64,000 nt of DNA from VXOZ01 sp965220045. GTDB taxonomy: Bacteria > Chloroflexota > UBA11872 > VXOZ01. A program made the position numbers and the translations under genes. The stretch is taken from contig OZ244803.1 of assembly GCA_965220045.1 (NCBI GenBank), forward strand, positions 1,302,001 to 1,366,000, read 5' to 3'. This document shows positions 1 to 8,005 of the stretch, piece by piece; the first letter of the stretch is position 1, and every line of letters begins with the position of its first letter. The notes below the pieces were generated by a model, which saw only the letters and a program-made list of their open reading frames with translations, made no database searches and was not told the origin of the DNA.

Positions 1-297
1 TATTCCCCGAGGTAACCGCTCATCTTTTCAAAATCGATTGTAGGCACGTGGGTTTTCCGTTACCAAGTGAGAGTCGAAATGGGCCTACCGCCTGGCCCTA
101 AGGCGGTGATTAACGGCAATACTTAGAGGCGGGAGCTAAGCACGGCACTCCCGGTTCTCGACCCGGGCAAGGCACCGCGTCAGTGCAACGATTGCTCTCT
201 CCCCACCCGACAACGAAAGCGCGGCGCTTGCCAATTCCCGCCTTCCCATGATACAGAAGGAGTACGAGTTTGCCATGTAGGGCAATTTGAGGACACG
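1..297. other. left-edge stretch without a supported gene
   Basis: No reading frame here has coding character that I can recognise. Frame 1 is closed by a stop at 13-15, and the open frames on the minus strand run opposite to the cyclophilin-like gene. The stretch probably holds the 3' flank of a gene to the left and the promoter of the gene at 298. I could not identify a convincing -35/-10 pair. Confidence 0.4.
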
Positions 298-672
298 ATG
301 CCGAAACGAATACGCATTCGCTGTGGCGACGTGGAAGCTGCCGCGACGCTGAATGAGACAAGCACCGCCCAGGCGATTTGGAACGCGCTGCCCATTGAAG
401 GCAGCGCCGACGTCTGGGGTGATGAGATCTACTTCCGCATTCCGGTGTCGCTCGCAGAAGACGATGCCCAGGAAGTGGTCGAGCTTGGCGATCTTGCTTA
501 CTGGCCGCCGGGCAATGCCTTCTGCATCTTCTTTGGGCCCACACCCATGAGTCGCGGCAGTGAAATTCGCCCCGCCTCGCCGGTAAACGTCTTTGGCCGC
601 GTGGAAGGCGATCCATTGGCTTTCAAAGGCGCCACCAGCGGTACGGCAGTGGTGATTGTGCGTATCGAGTGA
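298..672 (+). CDS. cyclophilin-like fold protein (TM1367/DUF369-type)
   Basis: This 124-residue protein looks like a member of the small bacterial cyclophilin-like family (TM1367 type). Visible family features are the start PKRIRIRCGDVEAAATL, the central stretch DVWGDEIYFRIPV, the WPPGNAFCIFFGPTP segment and the closing strand around residues 105-123. No signal peptide or membrane segment is seen, so it should be cytoplasmic. Members share the cyclophilin barrel, but peptidyl-prolyl isomerase activity has not been established for them, so no reaction is assigned. The ATG at 298 follows a GAGG ribosome-binding site by about five bases. The metallo-hydrolase gene starts 50 bases downstream on the same strand, so the two may be co-transcribed. 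Confidence 0.8.
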   Translation: MPKRIRIRCGDVEAAATLNETSTAQAIWNALPIEGSADVWGDEIYFRIPVSLAEDDAQEVVELGDLAYWPPGNAFCIFFGPTPMSRGSEIRPASPVNVFGRVEGDPLAFKGATSGTAVVIVRIE

Positions 673-721
673 GATTGGGATTCCCTCCAAACAGAGTTGA
701 TGGAAGCGAGGAGTGCACGTA

Positions 722-1555
722 ATGGCGTATGCATTGGAAGACGAATTCGGCGACATCATCGGTAAGGCACGGCGAGGGTTGGGCCTGAGCGTGGCCGCAG
801 TGGCTGAGCACGTTGGTGTGGGCGCGGGCGACATAGAGAAAATGGAAAGCTATGAACTCACGCCTGAACAAGCCGCAATTGACCGTCTTGCCGGCATCCT
901 GGGGCTGGAGAGCGGCCGCCTCGGCGCTATCGCGCGCGAAGAATGGGAGCCGAATCCCTGCGACTATACAGCCGCCGAAAGTGTCAGCATAGAACGCTTC
1001 CTCGTTGAGGAATACAACGCGAATGTGTACCTAGTGGTCAACAACGACACCAATGCCGCTCTCCTGATAGATGCCGGCGGTCTTGGCGACGAGGTTGTGC
1101 GCCGTGTTCAGGAGTCCGGCGTCCGTTTGCTGGCAGTCCTGATCACCCATGGGCACAGTGACCATACGGACTGGGTTAGCGCCATTCGCAGCCAGACCGG
1201 AGCTGGCGCCTACGTGCATGCTGCCGACATAGCCATCAACCAAGGCAAGTTGGGGACTGACGTGCTCTCGCTGCAAGGGGGCGAATCCCTGGACATCGAC
1301 GGCTTTAGCGTGAATGTGGTGACAACGCCCGGTCACACGGCGGGGAGCGTTACTTATGTGATTGGGAGCGCGGCATTCACCGGCGACACGTTGTTCGCCG
1401 GTTCAATGGGGCGGTGCAGCTTGGCCTATCCTGAAATGCTGCAAACCATACGCGAACAGATTCTCTCCTTGCCTGCTGCTACAAAGTTGCTGCCGGGTCA
1501 CGGTCCGGCCACGACCGTACAGGAAGAGCGCGCGCACAACCCCTTCCATGGCTAG
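722..1555 (+). CDS. XRE-type HTH / metallo-beta-lactamase fusion protein
   Basis: A 277-residue protein with two domains. Residues 8-70 look like an XRE/Cro-type helix-turn-helix (ARRGLGLSVAAVAEHVGVG followed by a LAGILGLE repeat). Residues 85-277 are a metallo-beta-lactamase fold close to glyoxalase II and rhodanese-linked hydrolases: the metal motif HGHSDH is at 143-148, and GHTAGS, GDTLF and the terminal GHGP follow in the expected order. All usual zinc/iron ligands are present, so a catalytic hydrolase is likely; the substrate is unknown. I chose the ATG at 722 because GAGGAG (708-713) lies eight bases upstream; a GTG at 713 would overlap that site. It may bind DNA, or the HTH may only mediate protein contacts. 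No cysteine-rich sulfur-transfer domain is fused. Confidence 0.8.
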   Translation: MAYALEDEFGDIIGKARRGLGLSVAAVAEHVGVGAGDIEKMESYELTPEQAAIDRLAGILGLESGRLGAIAREEWEPNPCDYTAAESVSIERFLVEEYNANVYLVVNNDTNAALLIDAGGLGDEVVRRVQESGVRLLAVLITHGHSDHTDWVSAIRSQTGAGAYVHAADIAINQGKLGTDVLSLQGGESLDIDGFSVNVVTTPGHTAGSVTYVIGSAAFTGDTLFAGSMGRCSLAYPEMLQTIREQILSLPAATKLLPGHGPATTVQEERAHNPFHG

Positions 1556-1913
1556 TGCGGGTGCGGGATCTCCCTGCGGCATTGGGCATTAGGCTAGGCA
1601 GTGTCACGTCTGGCATCGAGCCGTTGAATTATGGCTGAGGATGCCAATCCGCCAGACCGGCGCGATCCGAAGATTGTGACAATCTCGATGGCAAGAGAGC
1701 GGCAACTGACTCTTCGTGCCGGCGTACGAGAGTCTACGGGATCTCAGGTTTCTCCATAGCTCATTGACTCTTATGCGAGCAGGCCGCCAGTTTTTCCGTA
1801 ATGTAGGCTCCCGTACAAATCTCAATCTGAGCGGGTGCTATGCTCAAAGAAGAAGAACTCTTGCAGGTCTGGGCGGTGTATTGCTATACGCCCTACGAAA
1901 CGGAGGGGGCCGC
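1556..1913. other. intergenic region upstream of the CRP-family regulator
   Basis: This stretch separates the metallo-hydrolase from the regulator. An open frame in register with the regulator extends back to 1716, but its translation is not CRP-like and the well-spaced start is at 1914. The notable content is a perfect 15-base palindrome at 1671-1685, listed separately. No clear -35/-10 pair was found. Confidence 0.45.
1671..1685. promoter_or_regulatory. 15-bp perfect palindrome (candidate operator)
   Basis: AGATTGTGACAATCT has 6-base arms and a 3-base centre. It lies about 230 bases before the regulator start, in non-coding DNA. A binding site for the downstream CRP/FNR-family regulator is possible, but it matches neither the CRP nor the FNR consensus. 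Confidence 0.3.
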
Positions 1914-2663
1914 ATGAGGAGCACTCCCGCTTCTTCTCGCAGGACGAATGTGCAGACACGCCGTCAGGACAACGGACGGGTGGCACTCTATAGCCACACT
2001 CTTTCCTGCATCTCCAAGTTAGAGATATTCGCGGAGCTCTTGCCTCACGAAATCAGCGAGATCGATCATGCGAGCGCAACCATAAAGATCAGCAAGGGCG
2101 GCGTGATCTACGCGCAGGAAGAGAACCGTGAAGTGCTCTTTCTCATCAAGGAAGGCCGCGTTCAGCTCTACCGCATTTCGTTTGAGGGTCGCAAGCTGGT
2201 GTTGGCCATGCTCGGGCCGGATATGTTCTTCGGCGAGATGCCGCTCTTTGGGCAGGCAATGGGTGATTCGGTGGCCCAGGCCGTGGACGACACGACGCTT
2301 TGCACGCTCGGACGTGCCGAAGTGGAGCGCATCTTGGTGGCCTATCCCCGGATCGGCCTGCGCCTTATCCAGGTATTGAATGAGCGACTCCAGGAGGCGG
2401 AAGAGCGCTTGCATGAGAGCGCGTTCATGACAATGCCTGCCCGCACCGCCGCGCTGGTTTTGCGACTCGCGGAGGATTCCGATGAAGTGCATGGTCTCAC
2501 CCACCAGGACCTGGCGGACATGCTCGGTGTCTATCGCGAAACGGTTACGGCGACGCTGGACAAGCTGAAGCATGACGATCTGCTGGAAATTGGCCGCAAG
2601 CGAATCACTTTGACCAATCGCTCGGCTCTCGAAGACCTTGTGCAGGGCTCTGTCAGCACCTAA
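1914..2663 (+). CDS. CRP/FNR-family transcriptional regulator
   Basis: A 249-residue regulator. Residues 35-155 form the cyclic-nucleotide-binding-like beta-roll (KISKGGVIYAQEE, then FGEMPLFG), followed by the long dimer helix (LIQVLNERLQEAEERL) and a C-terminal winged helix with recognition segment LTHQDLADMLGVYRETVTATL at about 195-215. The Arg that contacts cAMP in E. coli CRP is not evident after GEMPLFG, and only two cysteines occur, so neither cAMP nor an FNR-type 4Fe-4S cluster is well supported; the effector is unknown. The ATG at 1914 has GGAGGGGG (1902-1909) directly upstream, so the longer frame back to 1716 was rejected. The DUF3179 lipoprotein starts 20 bases after the stop and is probably in the same transcript. 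Confidence 0.85.
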   Translation: MRSTPASSRRTNVQTRRQDNGRVALYSHTLSCISKLEIFAELLPHEISEIDHASATIKISKGGVIYAQEENREVLFLIKEGRVQLYRISFEGRKLVLAMLGPDMFFGEMPLFGQAMGDSVAQAVDDTTLCTLGRAEVERILVAYPRIGLRLIQVLNERLQEAEERLHESAFMTMPARTAALVLRLAEDSDEVHGLTHQDLADMLGVYRETVTATLDKLKHDDLLEIGRKRITLTNRSALEDLVQGSVST

Positions 2664-2683
2664 TTGTAAGGAGAGAAACCAAC

Positions 2684-3913
2684 ATGAATCGACCGACGCG
2701 CAGACTCATGAGTCGCCGCAACATCCTGCTTGCTGCCGGCACTGCTTCCGTGGCTTTGGTTGCCGTAGCCGCCTGCGGACAGATGCCGGATGAGACAAGC
2801 GATGAAGAAGCTGAACCTGCAGCCACGTCGCAAGCGGAAGCTGCCCAGCCGAGTCCCTCGCCAGACCTTCCCGCAAATCTCCAGTTTTCCACATTTGGGT
2901 GGAAAACAGACTTCTCCAAGCACAGCGTGCCTTTTGACGAAATCAGTTCTGGCGGGCCAGGGAAAGACGGCATCCCGTCTATTGATAAGCCGGTGTTTAT
3001 CACGCCAGAGGAGGCAACGCTTGACGTCGGCGATCATGAGCCGGTAGTGGCCGTGGAAATTAATGGCGAGGCGAAAGCCTACCCTATCAACATCTTGGTG
3101 TGGCACGAAATCGTCAACGACACCATCGGCGGTGTGCCGGTGACGGTCACGTTTTGCCCGCTTTGCAATACCGCCATCGCCTTCGATCGTCGCCTCGACG
3201 GCACCGTCTATGACTTTGGTGTGAGCGGTAATTTGCGTTACAGCGACCTCATCATGTACGACCGCCAGACCGAGAGTTGGTGGCAGCAGATTACGGGCAC
3301 GGCCATCGTCGGCGAACTCACTGGTAAAAGGCTCACCCCGGTTCCGGCGTCAATGGTCTCGTTTCTCGACTTTCGTACCACGCACCCGGAAAGCGTAGTG
3401 CTATCGCGCGAAACCGGCTTCCTTCGTCCGTACGGCGAAAACCCGTATCCCGGCTATGACAATATTTCGCGATCGCCCTTTCTCTTCTTTGAACCTGTTG
3501 ACGGTCGGCTGCCGGCCATGGAGCGGGTGGTCACGGTGTCGCTTAATGGCGAAGACGCCGCTTACCCCTTTAGCGTGCTCACGGAGCAAAGTGTGGTTGA
3601 AGACACCGTTGGCGGGCAGCCAATTGTGGTCTTTCACCAAGCGGGCACGGATTCACCATTTTGGCAAGAAAGAGACATAGGCGCGGCCAGTGTCTTCCTG
3701 CCAACCTTAGACGGCAAGACCCTCAAGTTTAGCGTGAACGATAAAGGAGAGATCCGAGATACGGAAACGCAGTCAAAGTGGAATGTCCTCGGCCGCGCGG
3801 TTGCGGGGCCCCTGGAGGGTAAGCAACTCCAGTCCATCGTCAATGGCAACCACTTTTGGTTCGCTTGGGCCGTGTTCAAGCCTGAGACGCGTGTCTTTGG
3901 CCTATCCGAGTAA
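2684..3913 (+). CDS. DUF3179 domain lipoprotein
   Basis: A 409-residue exported protein. The N-terminus has a twin-arginine-like start (SRRNILLAAG) and a lipobox VAVAAC with Cys31 as the likely lipidated residue, followed by a low-complexity Glu/Ala/Ser/Pro linker to about residue 62. The remainder matches DUF3179, including ITPEEA at 106-111, AVEINGEAKAYP and the hallmark TFCPLCNTA with Cys158 and Cys161, which could bind a metal or form a disulfide. No enzymatic role is known for the family. It follows the CRP-type regulator by 20 bases with its own AAGGAG ribosome-binding site, so control by that regulator is plausible. It should be anchored on the outer face of the cytoplasmic membrane. 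Confidence 0.88.
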   Translation: MNRPTRRLMSRRNILLAAGTASVALVAVAACGQMPDETSDEEAEPAATSQAEAAQPSPSPDLPANLQFSTFGWKTDFSKHSVPFDEISSGGPGKDGIPSIDKPVFITPEEATLDVGDHEPVVAVEINGEAKAYPINILVWHEIVNDTIGGVPVTVTFCPLCNTAIAFDRRLDGTVYDFGVSGNLRYSDLIMYDRQTESWWQQITGTAIVGELTGKRLTPVPASMVSFLDFRTTHPESVVLSRETGFLRPYGENPYPGYDNISRSPFLFFEPVDGRLPAMERVVTVSLNGEDAAYPFSVLTEQSVVEDTVGGQPIVVFHQAGTDSPFWQERDIGAASVFLPTLDGKTLKFSVNDKGEIRDTETQSKWNVLGRAVAGPLEGKQLQSIVNGNHFWFAWAVFKPETRVFGLSE

Positions 3914-4005
3914 CGACTGGCACTGGCACATAATGAATGGCCGGTTGGTTGCAGGGTTGGCAGGAAGCAATAGTTGGCGCTCCCTATGGCAGCCCATGAT
4001 CTCGG

Positions 4006-5121
4006 TCAATGATGGATGTCCTCAAAGCGCGTTGGATTCCAGTGGGAGACCGGGCGGGCCGTGCTACCGATGGTAACGAAATCTCTGATGACTTCGGCGG
4101 TGATGGGCGCCTGCTGGATGCCCAGCTTGTGGTGGCCGACGGCGTAGTAGTAGCCGGGCAGCGCAGAAGGGCCGACAAGTGGATAGCCGTCGGGGCTGAA
4201 GGGTCGGAATCCGGTCCACAATTCTTCGATTGTCCCTGCGGCAAGTGCCGGAATAGCCTGAATTGCGGCCTGGAGCATGCCTTGGACCGCTCCGGCGGTG
4301 TTGCGCCTGTCGTAGCCGACCTTTTCGCTCGTGGCCCCCAAGACGATGCGTCCGCTCTTGCGCGGAATGACGATGTATTGCGGCAAGTTTATAAGGTGGG
4401 TGAGCGCGACGGTATCCGCGCGCAAAGAGAGCATCTGGCCTCGCTCCGGCTGCACCGGAATGTGCTCCGGCGCCCCGCTCAACGTGCCTCCCCAACTGCC
4501 GGCCGCATTTACTACCGTTCCTGCTTTGATAACGTGGTTTGCCGTGCGCACGCCGGTAACTCTGCCCTCTTCAACCTGCAAGGCCTGAACGTCACATCCT
4601 GTGAGAACGTCGACGCCGGCCTTGCGGACACCTACATCGAGAGCGCGCAGCAGGCGCCGGTTCTCGATGTTTGCGCACGACGTGACCATTCCGAGGGTAA
4701 CCGGCAGTGTGACGTCAGGCTGGCGTTTCCGTATTTCCTCAGCGGCAATATATTCGCATCCAAGGTTCGCGCCCGCTAGCTGGGGCTCCAATGCGCGCAT
4801 GTTCAATTCGTCATCATCCGTGAGAGCAAGGTGCAGCGCGGGGTGACGCACGGCCTCAATGTCTATGCCAGTCTCCTCAGCCAATACGGGTGCCAAGTCT
4901 AACAGCATCTCGCTGCCCTCCACGCGCAGGGCAAAATCGGCAATGCTTTCGTAGGGATAAGGTCTGCTCATAAGCACACCGGCAGACGCCCACGATGCCT
5001 CTCTGCCCACCTCGCTGCGTTCGAGCAGCGCCACTGAGAGGCCGGCGGCACGCACCGCGCGCGCAACCATGAGCCCGATGATGCCGGCGCCGACGATGGC
5101 GACGTCATATGCTTTCAACAC
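4006..5121 (-). CDS. thiO: ThiO-like FAD-dependent glycine/D-amino-acid oxidase
   Basis: A 371-residue DAO-superfamily flavoprotein. The FAD-binding beta-alpha-beta motif is DVAIVGAGIIG (residues 6-16), followed by LLERSEVGREASWASAGVL, typical of glycine oxidase. Near the C-terminus GFRPFSPDGYPLVGP and YYAVGHHKLGIQQAP resemble the ThiO substrate and FAD tail motifs. Glycine oxidase makes iminoglycine for the thiazole part of thiamine. No other thi gene and no TPP riboswitch is visible here, so oxidation of another amine or D-amino acid cannot be excluded. It is convergent with the DUF3179 gene and divergent from the nucleoside hydrolase, so it is probably transcribed alone. Confidence 0.75.
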   Translation of the reverse strand: MLKAYDVAIVGAGIIGLMVARAVRAAGLSVALLERSEVGREASWASAGVLMSRPYPYESIADFALRVEGSEMLLDLAPVLAEETGIDIEAVRHPALHLALTDDDELNMRALEPQLAGANLGCEYIAAEEIRKRQPDVTLPVTLGMVTSCANIENRRLLRALDVGVRKAGVDVLTGCDVQALQVEEGRVTGVRTANHVIKAGTVVNAAGSWGGTLSGAPEHIPVQPERGQMLSLRADTVALTHLINLPQYIVIPRKSGRIVLGATSEKVGYDRRNTAGAVQGMLQAAIQAIPALAAGTIEELWTGFRPFSPDGYPLVGPSALPGYYYAVGHHKLGIQQAPITAEVIRDFVTIGSTARPVSHWNPTRFEDIHH

Positions 5122-5423
5122 TCTAGTACTCTCCCCGCCAGTAATTTTGAGATTCGTTTCGTACTCTGATATACAATTCTACTCTACCCGTGTACCGGTA
5201 GTTCGCCGATTGAGAGTATCACCGCGAAATGTGCTAGGCGCATTGCATGCCGTCTTGCAGATTTTGCCGCAGGCATGCGCCCCTAGGGCCTTTGAGAGAC
5301 TAGCGGTGCGGGGAGTCCACACGCACACCAATTAATTGAGGGCAGTTGTGGCATAATCGAACTTGATTCCGTACCGCTAGCTTCGCTTCCGCGCCGCTTT
5401 GAAACATCTCGGAGGATCTGTGA
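5122..5423. other. divergent intergenic region, thiO / nucleoside hydrolase
   Basis: About 300 bases between divergent genes. It holds a good plus-strand promoter-like pair (5147-5175) and a dyad (5245-5278) within what would be a long leader for the nucleoside hydrolase. A second -10-like CATAAT lies near 5352, but I could not find a good -35 for it. No small gene is supported. Confidence 0.4.
5147..5175 (+). promoter_or_regulatory. sigma-70-type promoter (TTGAGA - 17 bp - TATACA)
   Basis: The -35 TTGAGA is at 5147-5152 and the -10 TATACA at 5170-5175, with a 17-base spacer. Transcription would start near 5182, giving the nucleoside hydrolase mRNA a leader of roughly 240 bases. Confidence 0.45.
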
Positions 5424-6305
5424 ATGCCGGAGAAAGTGCTCTTCGACACTGACATCGGCACCGACATTGACGATGCGGTGTGCCTGGCGTATCTGCTGGC
5501 ACAGCCCGCGTGCGAGTTACTTGGCATTACCACAGTGAGCGGCGAGGCAACGAGACGCGCCATGCTGGCGAGCGCCTTGTGCCAGGCGGCAGGCAAAGAC
5601 GTTCCCATTTACCCGGGCGCGGAAGAGCCGCTGCTCACTGCCCAGAGGCAGCCCCAGGCCCAGCAGGCGGCTGCGCTCAGTGACTGGCCCCACAGATGCA
5701 CGTTTCCACACGGCTCTGCCGTGGAATTCCTGCGGCAGACCGTTCGGGCAAATCCTGGAGAGGTAACGCTGCTCGCTGTGGGTCCTTTGACGAATGTCGG
5801 ACTTCTATTCCGCATCGATCCTGAGATTCCCCGCTTGCTGAAGCGCCTGGTGCTCATGTGCGGCCAATTCTTCGGACGGTCGCCGGGCAGGGGGCCGGTG
5901 GAATGGAACGCCTATTGCGATCCCCATGCGGCAGCAATTGTCTATGGAAGTGTGGTTGCAACCCACCGGTCTCACGGCCTCGACGTCACCCAGCAGGTCC
6001 GCATGCCCGCCAAGGAGGTCCGCGCACGGTTTCAGGCGCCGCTGCTCCAACCGGTGGCGGACTTTGCCGAGGTTTTCTTCCAACGTCGGGACGAAATCAC
6101 GTTTCACGATCCACTTGCCGCCACCACGATCTTTGACGACAGCATTTGCACATTCGTGAGCGGTAACGTGCAGGTTGAACTGGACAGCCCGCGGCTGGCG
6201 GGCTACATGCATTGGCAGGCAGGCGGTGAAGCGAGTTCCCATCAGGTCGCTGATACGGTAGACCCAGATCGATTCTTTGCCCACTATTTCTCAGTGTTTA
6301 GCTAA
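5424..6305 (+). CDS. inosine-uridine-type nucleoside hydrolase
   Basis: A 293-residue member of the IUNH family, which cleaves the N-glycosidic bond of ribonucleosides to base plus ribose. The calcium-binding N-terminus reads DTDIGTDIDDA (residues 8-18), a slightly expanded form of the usual DTDPGxDD. TLLAVGPLTNV matches the family core, and EWNAYCDPHAA takes the place of the usual EFNxxxDPEAA. GLDVTQQV is the later conserved segment. No signal peptide is seen, so it acts in the cytoplasm in nucleoside salvage. The ATG follows GGAGG by eight bases. The MOSC gene starts 11 bases after the stop and is likely co-transcribed. Confidence 0.85.
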   Translation: MPEKVLFDTDIGTDIDDAVCLAYLLAQPACELLGITTVSGEATRRAMLASALCQAAGKDVPIYPGAEEPLLTAQRQPQAQQAAALSDWPHRCTFPHGSAVEFLRQTVRANPGEVTLLAVGPLTNVGLLFRIDPEIPRLLKRLVLMCGQFFGRSPGRGPVEWNAYCDPHAAAIVYGSVVATHRSHGLDVTQQVRMPAKEVRARFQAPLLQPVADFAEVFFQRRDEITFHDPLAATTIFDDSICTFVSGNVQVELDSPRLAGYMHWQAGGEASSHQVADTVDPDRFFAHYFSVFS

Positions 6306-6316
6306 GGAGAGCGAGC

Positions 6317-6793
6317 ATGTTTGAAGGTAAGGTCCTAGGCATCTACACCGCACCAGCCAGCCGGGAGCCGATGGTCTCACAGCAGGAAGTGCGCGTCGTC
6401 CCGGGCAAGGGTATTGAAGGCGACCGCTACTTCATTGGGAACGCTACGTATTCGGATCGAGGGGGTCCGCACCGGGAGCTCACGTTGATCGAGCTTGAAT
6501 CCATCGACGCGCTGGAACGGGAGTACGGCTACCGCCTCGACCCTGTGCTTTCCCGCCGCAACCTCCTGGTGTCCGGAGTGCCGCTCAACCACCTCATCGA
6601 CCGTGACTTCACGATTGGCGGCGTGCGCCTGAGGGGGTTACTGCTCTGCGAACCGTGCGCCAATCTCGCGGAAACCAGCGGTCAATCCAATATCATCAAT
6701 CATCTGTTGCACCGCGGCGGACTGCGCGCCGAAATCTTGACCGAGGGTACGATACGCGTAGGTGAAACGGTCTTGCCGAGCGGCGGCGAGTAG
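6317..6793 (+). CDS. MOSC domain protein
   Basis: A 158-residue stand-alone MOSC (molybdenum cofactor sulfurase C-terminal) domain. Visible features are GKGIEGDRYF near the N-terminus, ELTLIELESIDAL, the segment RRNLLVSGVPLN and the LLLCEPCANL motif carrying the conserved Cys of the family. MOSC proteins bind sulfur-carrying molybdenum cofactor or act as oxidoreductases on N-hydroxylated compounds. No molybdoenzyme is nearby, so the partner is unknown. The start has an excellent AAGGAG site, and the gene follows the nucleoside hydrolase after 11 bases. Confidence 0.82.
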   Translation: MFEGKVLGIYTAPASREPMVSQQEVRVVPGKGIEGDRYFIGNATYSDRGGPHRELTLIELESIDALEREYGYRLDPVLSRRNLLVSGVPLNHLIDRDFTIGGVRLRGLLLCEPCANLAETSGQSNIINHLLHRGGLRAEILTEGTIRVGETVLPSGGE

Positions 6794-6910
6794 CCCGTAG
6801 CAATTCAACGAGTGGGCAGCACTCTCAAACATGAGGGCTTCTCTCAACCCATCCCTCCGCCAAAGGCGAGGGTACGGATAGACGTAGAATCCCCGCCGTA
6901 ATGTGATTGG

Positions 6911-7681
6911 CTATCCGGTCCTGTATCCAAGGGTACCGCCACCGTCCGCATAGAGTTCGGTTCCGGTAATGAACGTCGCCTCGTCTGAAACGAGAAAGAG
7001 CGCGGCGTCGGCCATCTGCTGCGGCGAAGAGATGTATCCCAGCGGAGCCCGCGCCGAAACGCCGGCGCGCACCGCGTCGGCATCGGGCTGCATGTTGAGA
7101 AAACTCTCAAACAGCGGGGTGGCAACGCTTGACGGGCAAAGCGCATTGGCCCGAATGCCATACTGCGCGCAATCCAGCGCGAGCGCTCGCGTAAACGTGA
7201 TTACGGCTCCCTTGGACGTGCAGTAGGCGATGGAGTGCGGCTGCGCGTGGACGCCCACCATGGAAGCAACGTTGAGTACTACCCCTTTGGTCTTCTTCAA
7301 GGCTGGCAAGGCGTACTTGCAGGTCCAATAGAGGCTCTTGACGTTGATGTTCATGATGCGGTCCCACTCGTCCTCGGTGGTACCTTCGACATCGTTATCG
7401 ACATAAATGGCGGCGTTGTTGACGAGGATGTCCAGCGATCCAAACTGAGCCTCCGTTGCCGTGAGCATGGCGCGCACGTCATTCTCGCTGGAAACGTCGG
7501 CGGCGATGGCATGGGCCCGCCCACCTGTTTCCGCTATGGCGGACACGACTCGTTCAGCGCCCGCCTGATTTAGCTCCGCAATTGCTACGGCCGCGCCTTC
7601 GGCGGCGAAACGCATGGCCATGGCTTCCCCAATTCCGCTTCCACCACCGGTTATCAGTGCAACTTTGTCCTGCAACCTCAT
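6911..7681 (-). CDS. SDR-family NAD(P)-dependent oxidoreductase
   Basis: A 256-residue classical short-chain dehydrogenase/reductase. The cofactor motif TGGGSGIG is at 11-18, NNA at 88-90, and the catalytic residues are Ser140, Tyr153 and Lys157 (YCTSK). ITGTELYADGGGTLGY is the usual C-terminal segment. The closest general type is the 3-oxoacyl-ACP reductase/glucose dehydrogenase group, but the substrate cannot be read from sequence. An acidic residue near the end of the second strand (AIAELN) suggests a preference for NAD over NADP. It is divergent from the phosphofructokinase gene and convergent with the MOSC gene. Confidence 0.87.
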   Translation of the reverse strand: MRLQDKVALITGGGSGIGEAMAMRFAAEGAAVAIAELNQAGAERVVSAIAETGGRAHAIAADVSSENDVRAMLTATEAQFGSLDILVNNAAIYVDNDVEGTTEDEWDRIMNINVKSLYWTCKYALPALKKTKGVVLNVASMVGVHAQPHSIAYCTSKGAVITFTRALALDCAQYGIRANALCPSSVATPLFESFLNMQPDADAVRAGVSARAPLGYISSPQQMADAALFLVSDEATFITGTELYADGGGTLGYRTG

Positions 7682-8005
7682 GAATCAGCTCCTGTGAAAT
7701 ACATAACGAGGCCCCATTGCTCTTGGGAGCACTTCGTTCTTGTGACAACTCCCGTGCAATTATACCGACTGCCGGGCCGGCTCGGAGTCACAACGAACGG
7801 ATGTGAAGCAATCCCAAATTGACGGTCAATTCCCTAGACAGTAGCATGCATTGGAAGCAGCACACGTCGCACGCAATCTGACGCTGTGCAATTCCCAGTC
7901 TCTCCTGCACGCGATGGCAGCACGAGAGCATGCTTACGCTGCAGGAGACGTATCGTCGGCTCAGAGACCTGCACTTTTGTGCCAAGCATAAGCTACGCAA
8001 GCGCA
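7682..8005. other. divergent intergenic region, SDR / phosphofructokinase
   Basis: About 320 bases. A TATAAT box on the minus strand at 7759-7764 could serve the SDR gene and overlaps a plus-strand TATACC, but neither has a convincing -35 at the right distance. An open frame in register with the phosphofructokinase reaches back to 7886, but it has no homology-like content. Nothing else is seen. Confidence 0.35.

Noticed and set aside
136..834. A 232-codon minus-strand frame at the left edge
   Set aside because: It overlaps two better-supported plus-strand genes with ribosome-binding sites and shows no domain.
4009..4779. A 256-codon plus-strand frame opposite thiO
   Set aside because: The opposite strand encodes clear flavoprotein motifs; this frame is an antisense shadow.
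5122..5423. A TPP riboswitch expected near a thiO-like gene
   Set aside because: Neither strand shows the conserved CUGAGA and related core segments of the TPP aptamer.
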